A model generated the notes under the pieces. The model did not search any database and was not told where the DNA came from. It worked only from the letters and a program-made list of their open reading frames with translations. A program made the translations under genes and the position numbers. Shown here one piece after another: positions 16,594 through 25,351 of a stretch of DNA of 64,000 bases. Position 1 is the first letter of the stretch, and each line of letters begins with the position of its first letter. Source of the DNA: Streptomyces lacrimifluminis (lineage in GTDB: Bacteria > Actinomycetota > Actinomycetes > Streptomycetales > Streptomycetaceae); the NCBI RefSeq assembly GCF_014646095.1, contig NZ_BMMU01000030.1, positions 31,325 through 95,324 on the forward strand. Direction: 5' to 3'.

Positions 16594-16965
16594 GTGACCG
16601 AGATTGACGCAAAGACCGATGCTCTCGTGCCCGCCTGGCTCACGCTGCCCGATATCGCGGAAATCCTCGATATCGAGGTGACACGCGTCCGGCAGCTGGT
16701 CAGGGAGGGCCAAGTGATCGCCGTACGCCGTGGTGAGAACCGCGCGTTGCACGTTCCCGCCGCCTTCATCGACGGGGTCGAGCAGAAGGTCGTCAAGGGC
16801 CTCACCGGCACCCTGACGCTCCTGAGGGACGACGGCTACTCCGACGAAGAGATGCTGGAGTGGCTCTTCACTCCCGACCCGAGCCTGCCCGGCACCCCCG
16901 CGCAGGCCCTCGCCGAGAACCGCGGCACGGAGGTGAGGCGTCGCGCCCAGGCGCTCGCCGTCTGA
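16594..16965 (+). CDS. Rv2175c-family winged-helix DNA-binding protein
   Basis: 123 residues, GTG start. A helix-turn-helix (LTLPDIAEILDIEVTRVRQLVREGQVIAVRRG) lies at about 17-50, followed by the C-terminal Rv2175c-type domain (GTLTLLRDDGYSDEEMLEWLF). In M. tuberculosis this protein is a DNA-binding substrate of the kinase PknL encoded beside it. Here a PASTA kinase lies 4.3 kb upstream with the thi genes between. The DNA target is unknown. Confidence 0.87.
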   Translation: MTEIDAKTDALVPAWLTLPDIAEILDIEVTRVRQLVREGQVIAVRRGENRALHVPAAFIDGVEQKVVKGLTGTLTLLRDDGYSDEEMLEWLFTPDPSLPGTPAQALAENRGTEVRRRAQALAV

Positions 16966-17016
16966 TTCGCCCAGCCGTTCGATGTGCGGGCTGCGGTCCG
17001 CACACCGCCACACAGG

Positions 17017-17052
17017 GGCGCGCCCGGGGGAGAACATCCCGGGGGCGCGCCC
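17017..17052. other. Strong hairpin between the Rv2175c-like gene and thiE
   Basis: GGGCGCGCCC occurs on both sides (from 17017 and ending 17052) with inner GGGA/TCCC pairing, forming a long GC-only stem. There is no U-run. It may terminate the upstream gene or shield the thiE ribosome-binding site 10 nt downstream. It lacks the TPP-riboswitch core. Confidence 0.55.
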
Positions 17053-17068
17053 ATGGGGGGACAACCGT

Positions 17069-17755
17069 ATGCCCGAGACGTCCGACACCGTGCCCGGGGC
17101 AACCGCCGACACCGGCACGGCCCGTGCCCGGCTCGCCGACGCCCGGGTCTACCTCTGCACGGACGCCCGCAGACGGCAGGGCGACCTCGCCGAGTTCCTG
17201 GACACCGTGCTGGCCGGCGGGGTCGACATCGTGCAGTTGCGCGACAAGGGCATGGAGGCGGCCGAGGAACTGGACCACCTCCAGATCTTCGCCGACGCCT
17301 GCGCCCGGCACGGCAAGCTCCTCGCGGTCAACGACCGGGCGGACGTCGCCCACGCGGTCCGCGCCGACGTACTGCACCTCGGCCAGGGCGACCTGCCCGT
17401 CCCGGCGGCCCGCGCGATCCTCGGCCCTGACGTGCTCGTGGGCCGTTCCACGCACGCGGGGTCCGAGGCCGCCGCAGCCGCCGTCCAGGAGGGCGTCGAC
17501 TACTTCTGCACGGGCCCCTGCTGGCCGACCCCCACCAAGCCGGGCCGCCACGCGCCCGGCCTCGACCTGGTCCGTTACACGGCGGCTCTCGCCACCGAGC
17601 GCCCCTGGTTCGCCATCGGCGGCATCGGCCTGGGCAACCTGGACGAGGTACTGGAGGCGGGTGCCCGCAGGGTCGTCGTCGTACGGGCGATAACGGAGGC
17701 GGACGATCCGGGCGCGGCGGCGGGTGAGTTCGCCAAGCGGCTGCGAGTCCTGTAG
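17069..17755 (+). CDS. thiE: Thiamine-phosphate synthase
   Basis: 228 residues. It joins the thiazole phosphate and hydroxymethylpyrimidine diphosphate to give thiamine phosphate. The TIM-barrel signatures are DIVQLRDKGM, LLAVNDRADVAHAVRADVLHLGQGDLP, VGRSTHAGSEAA and the phosphate loop FAIGGIGLGNL. The start ATG at 17069 has GGGGGGA upstream. It is on the opposite strand from thiO-thiS-thiG and is not behind the TPP riboswitch. Confidence 0.94.
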   Translation: MPETSDTVPGATADTGTARARLADARVYLCTDARRRQGDLAEFLDTVLAGGVDIVQLRDKGMEAAEELDHLQIFADACARHGKLLAVNDRADVAHAVRADVLHLGQGDLPVPAARAILGPDVLVGRSTHAGSEAAAAAVQEGVDYFCTGPCWPTPTKPGRHAPGLDLVRYTAALATERPWFAIGGIGLGNLDEVLEAGARRVVVVRAITEADDPGAAAGEFAKRLRVL

Positions 17756-17768
17756 CCGGGCGACGGGA

Positions 17769-17840
17769 CATCCCTGAGTTCCGGGAGATCCCTGAGGTCC
17801 GGGTGTCCGAGTCCGGGTGTCCGAGGCGTGGTGTCCGAGG
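17769..17840 (+). repeat. Short imperfect direct repeats between thiE and metF
   Basis: About four loosely repeated units, first ATCCCTGAG plus TTCCGGGAG, then variants of GTCCGGGTGTCCGA, fill the spacer. They are imperfect and lack stable symmetry. They may be replication slippage rather than a regulatory element. Confidence 0.5.
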
Positions 17841-17884
17841 GGTGGACAACAAGTCGACAATCCGGGCAAATTCCCTCCATCCGG

Positions 17885-17913
17885 TTGGGGGACCGCCGCC
17901 CCCTGACTAACCT
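17885..17913 (+). promoter_or_regulatory. Candidate promoter giving a leaderless metF mRNA
   Basis: TTGGGG (17885-17890) and TAACCT (17908-17913) are 17 nt apart. A start 7 nt after the -10 box coincides with the metF ATG at 17920, and no purine-rich ribosome-binding site precedes that ATG. Confidence 0.5.
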
Positions 17914-17919
17914 GCGGGT

Positions 17920-18843
17920 ATGGCCCTCGGAACCGCGTCCACCAGGACTGACCGCGCTCGCACCGTGCGTGACATGCTCGCGTCCGGCAAGACCACGTAT
18001 TCCTTCGAGTTCTCGGCGCCGAAGACTCCCAAGGGCGAGCGGAACCTGTGGAACGCGCTGAGAAGGGTCGAGGCGGTCGCGCCGGACTTCGTGTCCGTGA
18101 CGTACGGCGCCGGCGGGTCGACGCGCGCGGGAACGGTCAAGGAGACCCAGCAGATCGTCTCCGACACGACGCTCACCCCGGTCGCCCACCTCACCGCGGT
18201 CAACCACTCCGTCGCCGAACTGCGCAACATCATCGGCCAGTACGCCGACGCCGGCATCCGCAACATCCTGGCCGTGCGCGGAGACCCGCCCGGCGATCCG
18301 ATGGCCGAGTGGGTGGCGCACCCGAGCGGTCTGACGTACGCGGCCGAACTCGTGCGTCTCATCAAGGAGTCGGGCGACTTCTGCGTAGGCGTCGCCGCCT
18401 TCCCCGAGACGCACCCGCGCTCTCCCGACCGGGACACGGACGTCACGCACTTCGTCGACAAGTGCCGGGCCGGCGCGGACTACGCGATCACCCAGATGTT
18501 CTTCCATCCGGAGTCGTATCTGCGGCTGCGGGACGCCGTCGCGGCGGCGGGCTGCCCGACCCCCGTCATCCCCGAGGTCATGCCCGTGACCAGCGTGCGG
18601 ATGCTGGAGCGGTTGCCGCAGCTCAGCAACGCGGCCATCCCTTCCACCCTGAAAGAGCGGATCCTCACAGCCAAAGACGACGCGGCGGCTGTACGCTCCA
18701 TTGGCATCGAGTTCGCCACGGAGTTCTGCGCGCGACTGCTGGCCGAGGGAATCCCCGGACTGCACTTCATTACGCTGAACAACTCCACGGCATCGCTGGA
18801 AATCTACGAGAACCTGGGCCTGCACCACCCACAGCGGGCCTAG
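17920..18843 (+). CDS. metF: Methylenetetrahydrofolate reductase [NAD(P)H]
   Basis: 307 residues, FAD-dependent TIM barrel that makes 5-methyltetrahydrofolate for methionine synthesis. Visible family motifs are YSFEFSAPKTPKGERNLW, VSVTYGAGGSTR, LAVRGDPPGDP, VAAFPETHPRSPD and QMFFHPESYL. Start ATG at 17920 gives the usual N-terminus. No SAM or cobalamin riboswitch is present in the short leader. Confidence 0.95.
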   Translation: MALGTASTRTDRARTVRDMLASGKTTYSFEFSAPKTPKGERNLWNALRRVEAVAPDFVSVTYGAGGSTRAGTVKETQQIVSDTTLTPVAHLTAVNHSVAELRNIIGQYADAGIRNILAVRGDPPGDPMAEWVAHPSGLTYAAELVRLIKESGDFCVGVAAFPETHPRSPDRDTDVTHFVDKCRAGADYAITQMFFHPESYLRLRDAVAAAGCPTPVIPEVMPVTSVRMLERLPQLSNAAIPSTLKERILTAKDDAAAVRSIGIEFATEFCARLLAEGIPGLHFITLNNSTASLEIYENLGLHHPQRA

Positions 18844-18899
18844 ACCGGCCACACCGGCGTACGACACACTGCGTAGCGGCCACTGGGAGAGGGGCGTAC

Positions 18900-19958
18900 A
18901 TGGGCTGGACGGTCCTCTACATCGCGTTTGGCATCGTCGCGTTGTGGCTACTCGGCGAGGTTCTGCTGCAGTACAAGGCGCGGCTGCGCTGGCGACTGCT
19001 GGCCTTCGTCGGCTTCCTCGGCGTGGTCCTCGGCGTGCTCATCTCGCAGGTACTGGTCATCGGCCTGGGCGCCGCGGCCTTCGCGGTCGGGCAGACGTAC
19101 GTCACCCTGTCGTTCCGCAGCGGCTTCTCGGCCGGTTGGGCCGTTGCCGGCCGCTCGGGCTTCCTCGCCCGGTTCGGCAAGGGCAAGGGCCGTGGCGAGG
19201 GGGAGTACAAGGACCCGACCCTTGAGGTCTCCGGCCTGGAGGCGCGCGAGGGCGCGTACGGACCGGGCAACGGCGCCGACGCGGGCTTCGACGGCAACTC
19301 CGCCGCCGGCGTCGGGAACGACGCCTACGACACCGGTGCCGGAACGTACCGGCAGGGCGACGACTTCGACCGCGACTACGACCGGGACGATGTCTTCACC
19401 CCCGCCCGTTCCGCCCGGCCCGCGGGGGCCGAGAGCGGCGCCGTCTACGAACCGCAGCCCCTCCCCGACGACACCGGCTCGTACGGCATATACAGCGACG
19501 CCGCGTACGCGGCGGCGACCGGCCAGGACCAGCCGTACGCGGCGGCCCAGAGCGGCGACCAGACCTACGGGTACGACGGCTACACCGGCTACGACCAGCA
19601 GCAGTACGGCTACGACGCCTCGGGCCAGCAGCAGTACGCCGCCTACTCCGACCCGTACATCGGCCAGGGCTACGGCGGCAACTCGTACGACGCCGGCTAC
19701 GACCAGCAGCAGTACGGTCAGCAGGGCTACGGCCAGGACCAGTACGGTCAGCAGGGTTACGGCGAGACCCCGGCGAGCGGTGTCTGGGTCCCGCAGCAGC
19801 GGAACACCGACGACCCGTTCTCCGGCGGCGAACTCCCGCCGGAGCAGCAGTATCCGTACCAGGACAACGGCCAGGGCACCGGCCACGGCCAGGACAGCGG
19901 CAACGACAACGGTCAGACGAACGGGCACGGGTACGACGAGCAGCAGTACCGCTTCTAG
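18900..19958 (+). CDS. Membrane protein with long Gln/Tyr/Gly-rich low-complexity tail
   Basis: 352 residues. Two or three membrane helices lie in the first 70 residues (LYIAFGIVALWLLGEVLL and LLAFVGFLGVVLGVLISQ). The rest is disordered, acidic at first, then from about residue 215 built of YDQQQYGYD, GYGQ and QYGQQGYG-like blocks. The tail resembles eukaryotic prion-like domains in composition. Function is unknown; anchoring at the membrane with a sticky cytoplasmic tail could scaffold envelope proteins. Start ATG 18900 follows GAGAGGGGCG. Confidence 0.8.
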   Translation: MGWTVLYIAFGIVALWLLGEVLLQYKARLRWRLLAFVGFLGVVLGVLISQVLVIGLGAAAFAVGQTYVTLSFRSGFSAGWAVAGRSGFLARFGKGKGRGEGEYKDPTLEVSGLEAREGAYGPGNGADAGFDGNSAAGVGNDAYDTGAGTYRQGDDFDRDYDRDDVFTPARSARPAGAESGAVYEPQPLPDDTGSYGIYSDAAYAAATGQDQPYAAAQSGDQTYGYDGYTGYDQQQYGYDASGQQQYAAYSDPYIGQGYGGNSYDAGYDQQQYGQQGYGQDQYGQQGYGETPASGVWVPQQRNTDDPFSGGELPPEQQYPYQDNGQGTGHGQDSGNDNGQTNGHGYDEQQYRF

Positions 19959-20004
19959 CCGCGCCGCTTCCGGGGGACCGCCTCCCCGCCCGGGTTCCCG
20001 GGGT

Positions 20005-21513
20005 TCACTGCGAGCCCCGGAAGCCCGGCCCCTCCACGATCAGCCCCGCCACCAGCGCGCCCGACATGCCCGCGTGCGGAAGGCCGCCCCCGGGATGCGA
20101 CCAGCCGCCCACGCGATACAGCCCCGGTAGCCGGGTGCTGTTGGAGGGACGCAGGAAGTACCCCTTCCCGCCCGCGAGCGAGGGCGCGGGCATGCCCCCG
20201 CAGAAGGCGCCCGTCTCGTCCCCGTTGTGACCGGGTGTTCGTGTCTCCTGCCACAGGATCCGCTCACGCAGCCCGGGAATCGCGGCCCCGGCCTCGTGGA
20301 CCATCATTTCCACGAACGGCTTCGACGAGCCGTCCGCAGCCCAGTCGCCCTTCGGCCGTGCCGTCGCCGTCAGGACCACGGACTCGTGCTCCTCGTCCGG
20401 CCGCAGCGCGGGATCGTCCGGCCGCAGTACGGTCACCGTGGGCCGCACCGGGCCAGGTCCCTCCCCGCTCACCCAGTTCAGCTCGGCCCCCCGGTCCGGA
20501 GTGTGCACGACCGTGCGATGCGCGGCCTCCGCCTCCCGGGCCCCGCGCAGGGCCAGCAGCACGGTGAACCGGCCCGGTGACGGCGCCGACGCGTCGGGGA
20601 ACACGTCACCGTCCTCGTCGAGCGCGTGCTTCGTGAGTCCCCTCAGCCGTCCGGGATCCACGCCCGCCACGACATGGTCCGCCTCCGTCACCGTCCCGTC
20701 GGCCAGCTCCAGCCCCGCCGCCCAGCCGTCCTTCTCGACGATCCGCGTGACCTCGGCGCCGAAGACGAACTCGACCCGCCGGGCCACGCACCGCTCGTAC
20801 ACCGCACGCGCCAACTCCCGGATACCGCCCCGGACGTACCAGGTGCCGAAGGCGTGCTCCATGTACGGCAGCACGGCCGCGCTCGCCGGAACGTCCCGGG
20901 GGTCGAGGCCGTACGCCAGGGCGTGGCTGTCCAGGAGAGCGGTCAGGCGCGGATCACGCAGCTCCCAGGCGGCGATCTCGGCGAGCGTGCCGGCCCGGCG
21001 GGTGCGCAGCAGCCGCTTGTGGGGGACCGCCGGATAGGGCTCCCGCTCGGCCAGCACCTGCCAGTCGGTCCACAGGGGCTCCTCCAGGAGCGGCCTGCGG
21101 GTGCGGTCCCAGGCCTCGCGCGCCCTGACCAGGAAGTCACCCCAGCGGTCACCCACGCCGGCCCCGAGAGCCGCCTCCAGGGCCTGGACGACGCCCGCGC
21201 GGGACGCGTTCGGCAGGGCCACCTCAGTGCCGTCCGGGAAGACATGCCGGGAGGACGGGTCGACCTGGACCAGGTCGACGCACTCCTCCAGGGGCTGCTT
21301 GCCGGTCTTGACGAACAGGTCGCGGTAGACCGCGGGCAGGGTGAGCAGCCCGGGGCCCGTGTCGAACGAGAAGCCGTCGCGCTCGAAGCGGCGCACCGCT
21401 CCGCCGTACGTCTCCCCACGCTCGTACACCACCACCCGGTGGCCCGCGACGGCCAGCCGGGCAGCGGCTGCCATCGCGCCCATGCCGGCGCCGATCACCG
21501 CAATCCGTGCCAT
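20005..21513 (-). CDS. FAD-dependent oxidoreductase, phytoene desaturase (CrtI)-like
   Basis: 502 residues. An N-terminal Rossmann dinucleotide site (IAVIGAGMGAMAAAARLAVAGHRVVVYE) and GGAVRRFERDGFSFDTGP match the CrtI/carotenoid isomerase group. So does the C-terminal FAD contact (LYRVGGWSHPGGGLPHAGMSG). No carotenoid cluster surrounds it, so a role on some other isoprenoid or polyene substrate is as likely. The start at 21513 (MARIAVIG) is immediately ahead of the flavin loop; the longer frame adds nothing family-like. Confidence 0.85.
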   Translation of the reverse strand: MARIAVIGAGMGAMAAAARLAVAGHRVVVYERGETYGGAVRRFERDGFSFDTGPGLLTLPAVYRDLFVKTGKQPLEECVDLVQVDPSSRHVFPDGTEVALPNASRAGVVQALEAALGAGVGDRWGDFLVRAREAWDRTRRPLLEEPLWTDWQVLAEREPYPAVPHKRLLRTRRAGTLAEIAAWELRDPRLTALLDSHALAYGLDPRDVPASAAVLPYMEHAFGTWYVRGGIRELARAVYERCVARRVEFVFGAEVTRIVEKDGWAAGLELADGTVTEADHVVAGVDPGRLRGLTKHALDEDGDVFPDASAPSPGRFTVLLALRGAREAEAAHRTVVHTPDRGAELNWVSGEGPGPVRPTVTVLRPDDPALRPDEEHESVVLTATARPKGDWAADGSSKPFVEMMVHEAGAAIPGLRERILWQETRTPGHNGDETGAFCGGMPAPSLAGGKGYFLRPSNSTRLPGLYRVGGWSHPGGGLPHAGMSGALVAGLIVEGPGFRGSQ

Positions 21514-21595
21514 GCCAGGGACTTTATCGGCCCCCACTGACAGTCCGGCCACGGGTCTGTGACCAGGCAGTTCGCGACGACGCGGGTGGCCTGGA

Positions 21596-22210
21596 TCAGC
21601 CCGGTGGCCATCCGGTCCGGGCCGCGAGCCGTTTCTCCTCGCGCCGCTGGGCCCGGCGCCGCAGGAACCGTCTGATCCGGGAGGCCAGGAAGAACAGGAC
21701 GACCAGGCCGGCGAGCAGCAGGCTGCCCGCGATGATCGCCGCCGCCTCCGGGTTGAACATCGCGAACGTCACGATGCCGCCGACCCCGAGATCCTCGGCG
21801 AGGCTCAGGATCACGTTGCTGAACGGTTCCGGCGAGGTGTTGACCGCCATCCGCGTGCCGGCCTTGACCGCATGGCTGGCCAGCGCCGTCGAACCCCCGA
21901 TCGCGCCCGCCGCGAGATCCGGCAGCGAACCGCTGTGACCGGCCAGCAGCGCCCCGACGACGGCCCCGGAGACCGGCCGGATCACGGTGTGCACCGCGTC
22001 CCACGCCGAGTCCACGTACGGGATCTTGTCGGCGACCGCCTCGCACAGGAACAGCACGCCCGCCACGACGAGCACCTCGGGGCGCTGCAACGACTCGGGC
22101 ACCTCGTCGCTCAGCCCGGTCGCGCCGAAGACACCGAGGAGCAGCACCACCGCGTAGGCGTTGATGCCGCTGGCCCAGCCGCTCGTGAAGACCAAGGGGA
22201 GTACGGACAC
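21596..22210 (-). CDS. DUF4126 family membrane protein
   Basis: 204 residues with four to five hydrophobic segments and the family's GINAYAVVLLLGVFGATG and DKIPYVDSAWDAVHTVIRPVSGA motifs. The C-terminus is a basic Arg-rich cytoplasmic tail. Function is unknown. The GTG at 22210 was chosen because it is the last start before the first membrane helix; the open frame extends 5' through unlikely sequence. A 16-bp element resembling the MacR operator lies 56 nt upstream. Confidence 0.8.
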   Translation of the reverse strand: MSVLPLVFTSGWASGINAYAVVLLLGVFGATGLSDEVPESLQRPEVLVVAGVLFLCEAVADKIPYVDSAWDAVHTVIRPVSGAVVGALLAGHSGSLPDLAAGAIGGSTALASHAVKAGTRMAVNTSPEPFSNVILSLAEDLGVGGIVTFAMFNPEAAAIIAGSLLLAGLVVLFFLASRIRRFLRRRAQRREEKRLAARTGWPPG

Positions 22211-22592
22211 GGACGCGATGGTAACCAGTCGGCAACGGCGCGTCCTGGGGTTGAGTGCGCAGGGCTGAGTACGCGTACCTAGGGCGAGAGATGAGTAGCC
22301 GCACGGATGGGCTGCGACCTGCGGGAACGAGAGAGTGGAGCCACGGGAAAGGGCACGGCTCCGGTACCGCCGACACGGGGCGGCGGAACGGTGCCGGTGC
22401 CCTGGACCGCTCCTTCCGCCGATCCGTCGGCGGAAGCGAGGCACGGGGGGACCCGGGGGAACGACCGCACGGGGGAACGGGGAAAGCGGGGGAGGGAACG
22501 GGGGAGCAGGAAGGAAGCGCCGGTTCGAGGCGGCCCGCGGGGGACGCGGCCACATCGGACCGGCGCTTTCCCGCGCGTCCGGACCCGCTCGC
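22211..22592. other. Gene-free spacer between the DUF4126 and TetR genes
   Basis: 382 nt without a convincing gene; frames through it are shadows. It holds a candidate MacR-type site, TGAGTACGCGTACCTA at 22266-22281, and otherwise a strand-asymmetric purine-rich stretch (about 22320-22520, + strand) that shows no promoter or hairpin I can defend. Confidence 0.6.
22266..22281 (-). promoter_or_regulatory. Candidate MacR operator upstream of the DUF4126 gene
   Basis: TGAGTACGCGTACCTA agrees with the MacR consensus I recall (TGAGTAC, two free bases, GTACTCA) at 12 of 14 fixed positions. It lies 56 nt upstream of a membrane-protein gene. The MacR-like regulator is encoded at 1560-2279 in this window. 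Confidence 0.45.
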
Positions 22593-23222
22593 TCAGCGGT
22601 TGCCGCTCACCCGTCCCTGGAGCAGCCGGGACAGCGCCGAGTGGACGTCGTCCAGGGAGCGTTCCGGCTGGAAGGACTGCCAGTCCAGGGCGGCGACCAG
22701 GACCATGCCCACCAGGGCCGCCGCGGTCAGCGGGATGTCGATCTCGTCGCTGAGCTCGCCACCCGCCACCGCCTCGCGCAGGACACCTTCGACGACCGCC
22801 ACCGCCTGCTGTCTGACCACCATCAGGGTGGACTGCCAGGTGCGGTTGGTGCGCCACAGCTCGGCCACGTAGAGCTGGGTGAAGGCCGGGTACCGGCTGA
22901 TGAAGACGAGCCCGGCCCGGATCATCGCGTCCAGGGCGTCGACCTTCGTGCCGCCGTCCCGGTCGGTCCGCTCGGCCGCCTCCCGGAGAGAGGCGGTGAG
23001 GAGTTCCACGCCGTGCCGCAGCAACTCCTCGAAGAGGACCGACTTGCTGGCGAAGTTGTAGTAGACCGTGCCCTTGGCGACTCCGGCCCGCTCGGCGATC
23101 TCGTCCACCGTGGTGGCGGAGAAACCCTGTTCCGCGATAAGTGTGACGGCGGCCTCGTAGAGCTTCTGCCGGGTGGCCTCGCGGCGCGTACTGCCGCCGG
23201 ACGGGGTGCTGCTGCGTTCCAT
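22593..23222 (-). CDS. TetR-family transcriptional repressor
   Basis: 209 residues. The N-terminal DNA-binding domain has the helix-turn-helix ATTVDEIAERAGVAKGTVYYNF (about 40-61). The C-terminal half is an all-helical ligand pocket typed to unknown effectors. It is encoded 44 nt downstream of the YhgE/Pip gene on the same strand, last in an apparent ABC ATPase - YhgE - TetR order. It probably represses that operon through the perfect palindrome at 26138-26165. The start ATG at 23222 gives the usual short Ser/Thr-rich arm. Confidence 0.9.
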   Translation of the reverse strand: MERSSTPSGGSTRREATRQKLYEAAVTLIAEQGFSATTVDEIAERAGVAKGTVYYNFASKSVLFEELLRHGVELLTASLREAAERTDRDGGTKVDALDAMIRAGLVFISRYPAFTQLYVAELWRTNRTWQSTLMVVRQQAVAVVEGVLREAVAGGELSDEIDIPLTAAALVGMVLVAALDWQSFQPERSLDDVHSALSRLLQGRVSGNR

Positions 23223-23266
23223 GGCCCTGATTCTCACAGGAACAGCGGGCCCACGCTGACGAGACG

Positions 23267-25351
23267 TCACAGGCTCAACTCCGGGTGCAGCCGGTCCAGG
23301 GTCCACACCTGCCTGCGGCGGGCCGACAGGGCGGTCAGCGCCAGGGCGCCGGCCGTGAACGCCGCCAGCACGGCACACGCCTGCCACACCGGCCCGAGCC
23401 CACCGCCCGTGATGAGCCTGCGCAGGGCCTCGACGACGTAACTCATCGGCATGAAGGGGTGGATCGCGTTGAAGAAGCCGGGACTGGTCTGTACGGGATA
23501 GGTGCCGCCCGCGGACGTCAACTGGAGCATCAGGAGGGCGAGTACGAGAATCCGGCCCGCCGCTCCGAAGCGTGCGTTCAGCCACTGGACGATCGCCGCG
23601 AAGCAGGCCGTGACCAGGAACAGGAAGCCCACCGTCCCGGCCGCCCGGACCATCTCCAGGCCGATCGCCCAGTGCAGTACGGACATCAGGGCCACGGTCT
23701 GGAGCACACCCAGGGCGGCCACCGGGAGCCAGCCCGCCAGTGCGATGCGCCACGCCGGGGCGCCCGCGGCGAGTGCCCGCCGGTTGAGCGGTGGGATCAG
23801 CATGTAGGCGACCATCGCGCCCACCCACAGGGACAGCGGGATGAAGTACGGGGCGAATCCGGTGCCGTAGTTGGGCGCCTTGTGCAGGTCCCTGGAGGCG
23901 AGCTGGACCGGGTCGGACATGACCTCGGTGCGCGCGTCGCGGTCCTGCCGGTCGTAGTCGGGGATCTGCCCGGCGCCGTCGTGCAGCCCGCCGGCGAGTT
24001 TCCCGGAGTCGTCGGCGAGCCTGAACATGCCTCCGGAGAGGTCGTCCGCACCCGTCTTGAGGTCGCCGACGCCCGTGTCCAGGGTGGTCGCGCCGGTCCT
24101 GGCGGTGGCGAGCCCGGTGTGCAGCTTCCGCGCTCCCGCGGCGACCTGGGCGGCCCCCGCGTTGAGCTTGTCGACCTTCCGGACGGCGTCGTCGAGGTCC
24201 TCGGAGAGGCGCGGCGCGCGGTCGGCGAGCGCCTGGGCCTGCTTCTGGAGGGTGGCGAGGTTCCGGTCGAGGCGGTCCAGATCGCCGTTCTGGTCGGCGA
24301 TCAGCGTGTTGACGTCGTCGGCGACCGTCGCCACGTCCGCCGCCGCGTCCCTGGCCTTCCTCAGGTCCGCGCAGGCGGCGTCGGGCAGTACGGCGGTCTC
24401 GCAGCGCGCCCGGTAGACCCCGTTCAGCGTGTCGGAGGCCGTGTGGGCGCCCTTGGCGGCGGCCGGGGCGGCCTTCACGAGGGTGCCGAGGTTGCGCCGG
24501 ACCGTACCGGCCGAGTCGGCGACGAGCCGGGCGGAGTCCCCGATGGTCTTCTCGTTGTCCTTGAGGAAGGGCCCCAGCCGGTCCGAGACGCCGTGGACCC
24601 GGTCGGCGAGCGTCTGCGTGCCCGTCGCGACCTGCCGCGAACCGTCCGCCAGATCGCCCGCGCCCGTGTCGAGCTTCCTCAGCCCCCGGACCAGCTTGCC
24701 GCTGCCCGCCTTGGCGTCCTTCAGCCCCTCGGCGAGATCCTTGGAGCCCCGCTCGGCCTTGCCGATGCCGCCCGTGAGGGTGTCGGCGCCCTTGGCGGCC
24801 TTCACGGTCCGGCCGTGGATGTCGGAGAACGAGACGAAGATCCGGTCAAGGAAGGACCGCGACGCCTTGGTGGAGGCGGCCGTCCGCACCTCGCCGAACA
24901 CCGTCCGGGAGATCTGGCCGACGATGTAGTTGTTGGCGTCGTTCGTCCGCACCTGGAGCGCGCCCGTCTCCGGGGAGTCGCCCGAGCTGGAGGCGATCCG
25001 CTCGCTGAAGTCGGCCGGCATGGTCAGGGACAGGTAGTACGTGCCGTCCTCGACGCCCTCCCGGGCCTCGGCTGCGGTCACCTCGTGCCACTCGAAGGTG
25101 TCACTGTCGTGCAGCCCCTTGACGATGTCCGCCCCGGCGGCGAGCTTCCTCCCCGCGACGCTCGCCCCCCTGTCGTCGTTCACCAGCGCCACGGGGATGC
25201 GGTCGAGCCTGCCGTACGGGTCCCAGAAGGACCACAGGTACAGGGCGCCGTACAGCAGCGGCAGCAGCAGGAGCGAGACCAGCGCGGCCCGCGGGAGCCT
25301 GCCCCGGCCGAAACGCCTGAGCTCAAGCGCGGCCAGTTTCGGGGAGCGCAT
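23267..25351 (-). CDS. YhgE/Pip-family membrane protein (ABC-2 type permease fold)
   Basis: 694 residues. One membrane helix near the N-terminus (about 22-42) is followed by a large extracytoplasmic domain (about 50-480). This domain is rich in heptad-like Ala/Leu/Lys repeats (ADTLTGGIGKAERGSKDLAEG and similar) that predict long helices. Five or six C-terminal membrane helices (about 500-680) complete it. This is the YhgE/Pip layout, related to bacteriophage-infection protein Pip and ABC-2 exporters. It overlaps the upstream ATPase gene by 29 nt, so the two are probably one exporter. The substrate is unknown. Confidence 0.88.
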   Translation of the reverse strand: MRSPKLAALELRRFGRGRLPRAALVSLLLLPLLYGALYLWSFWDPYGRLDRIPVALVNDDRGASVAGRKLAAGADIVKGLHDSDTFEWHEVTAAEAREGVEDGTYYLSLTMPADFSERIASSSGDSPETGALQVRTNDANNYIVGQISRTVFGEVRTAASTKASRSFLDRIFVSFSDIHGRTVKAAKGADTLTGGIGKAERGSKDLAEGLKDAKAGSGKLVRGLRKLDTGAGDLADGSRQVATGTQTLADRVHGVSDRLGPFLKDNEKTIGDSARLVADSAGTVRRNLGTLVKAAPAAAKGAHTASDTLNGVYRARCETAVLPDAACADLRKARDAAADVATVADDVNTLIADQNGDLDRLDRNLATLQKQAQALADRAPRLSEDLDDAVRKVDKLNAGAAQVAAGARKLHTGLATARTGATTLDTGVGDLKTGADDLSGGMFRLADDSGKLAGGLHDGAGQIPDYDRQDRDARTEVMSDPVQLASRDLHKAPNYGTGFAPYFIPLSLWVGAMVAYMLIPPLNRRALAAGAPAWRIALAGWLPVAALGVLQTVALMSVLHWAIGLEMVRAAGTVGFLFLVTACFAAIVQWLNARFGAAGRILVLALLMLQLTSAGGTYPVQTSPGFFNAIHPFMPMSYVVEALRRLITGGGLGPVWQACAVLAAFTAGALALTALSARRRQVWTLDRLHPELSL

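Noticed and set aside
17016..17068. Possible second TPP riboswitch before thiE
   Set aside because: A strong hairpin is present but the CTGAGA and ACCTGAT core elements are absent.
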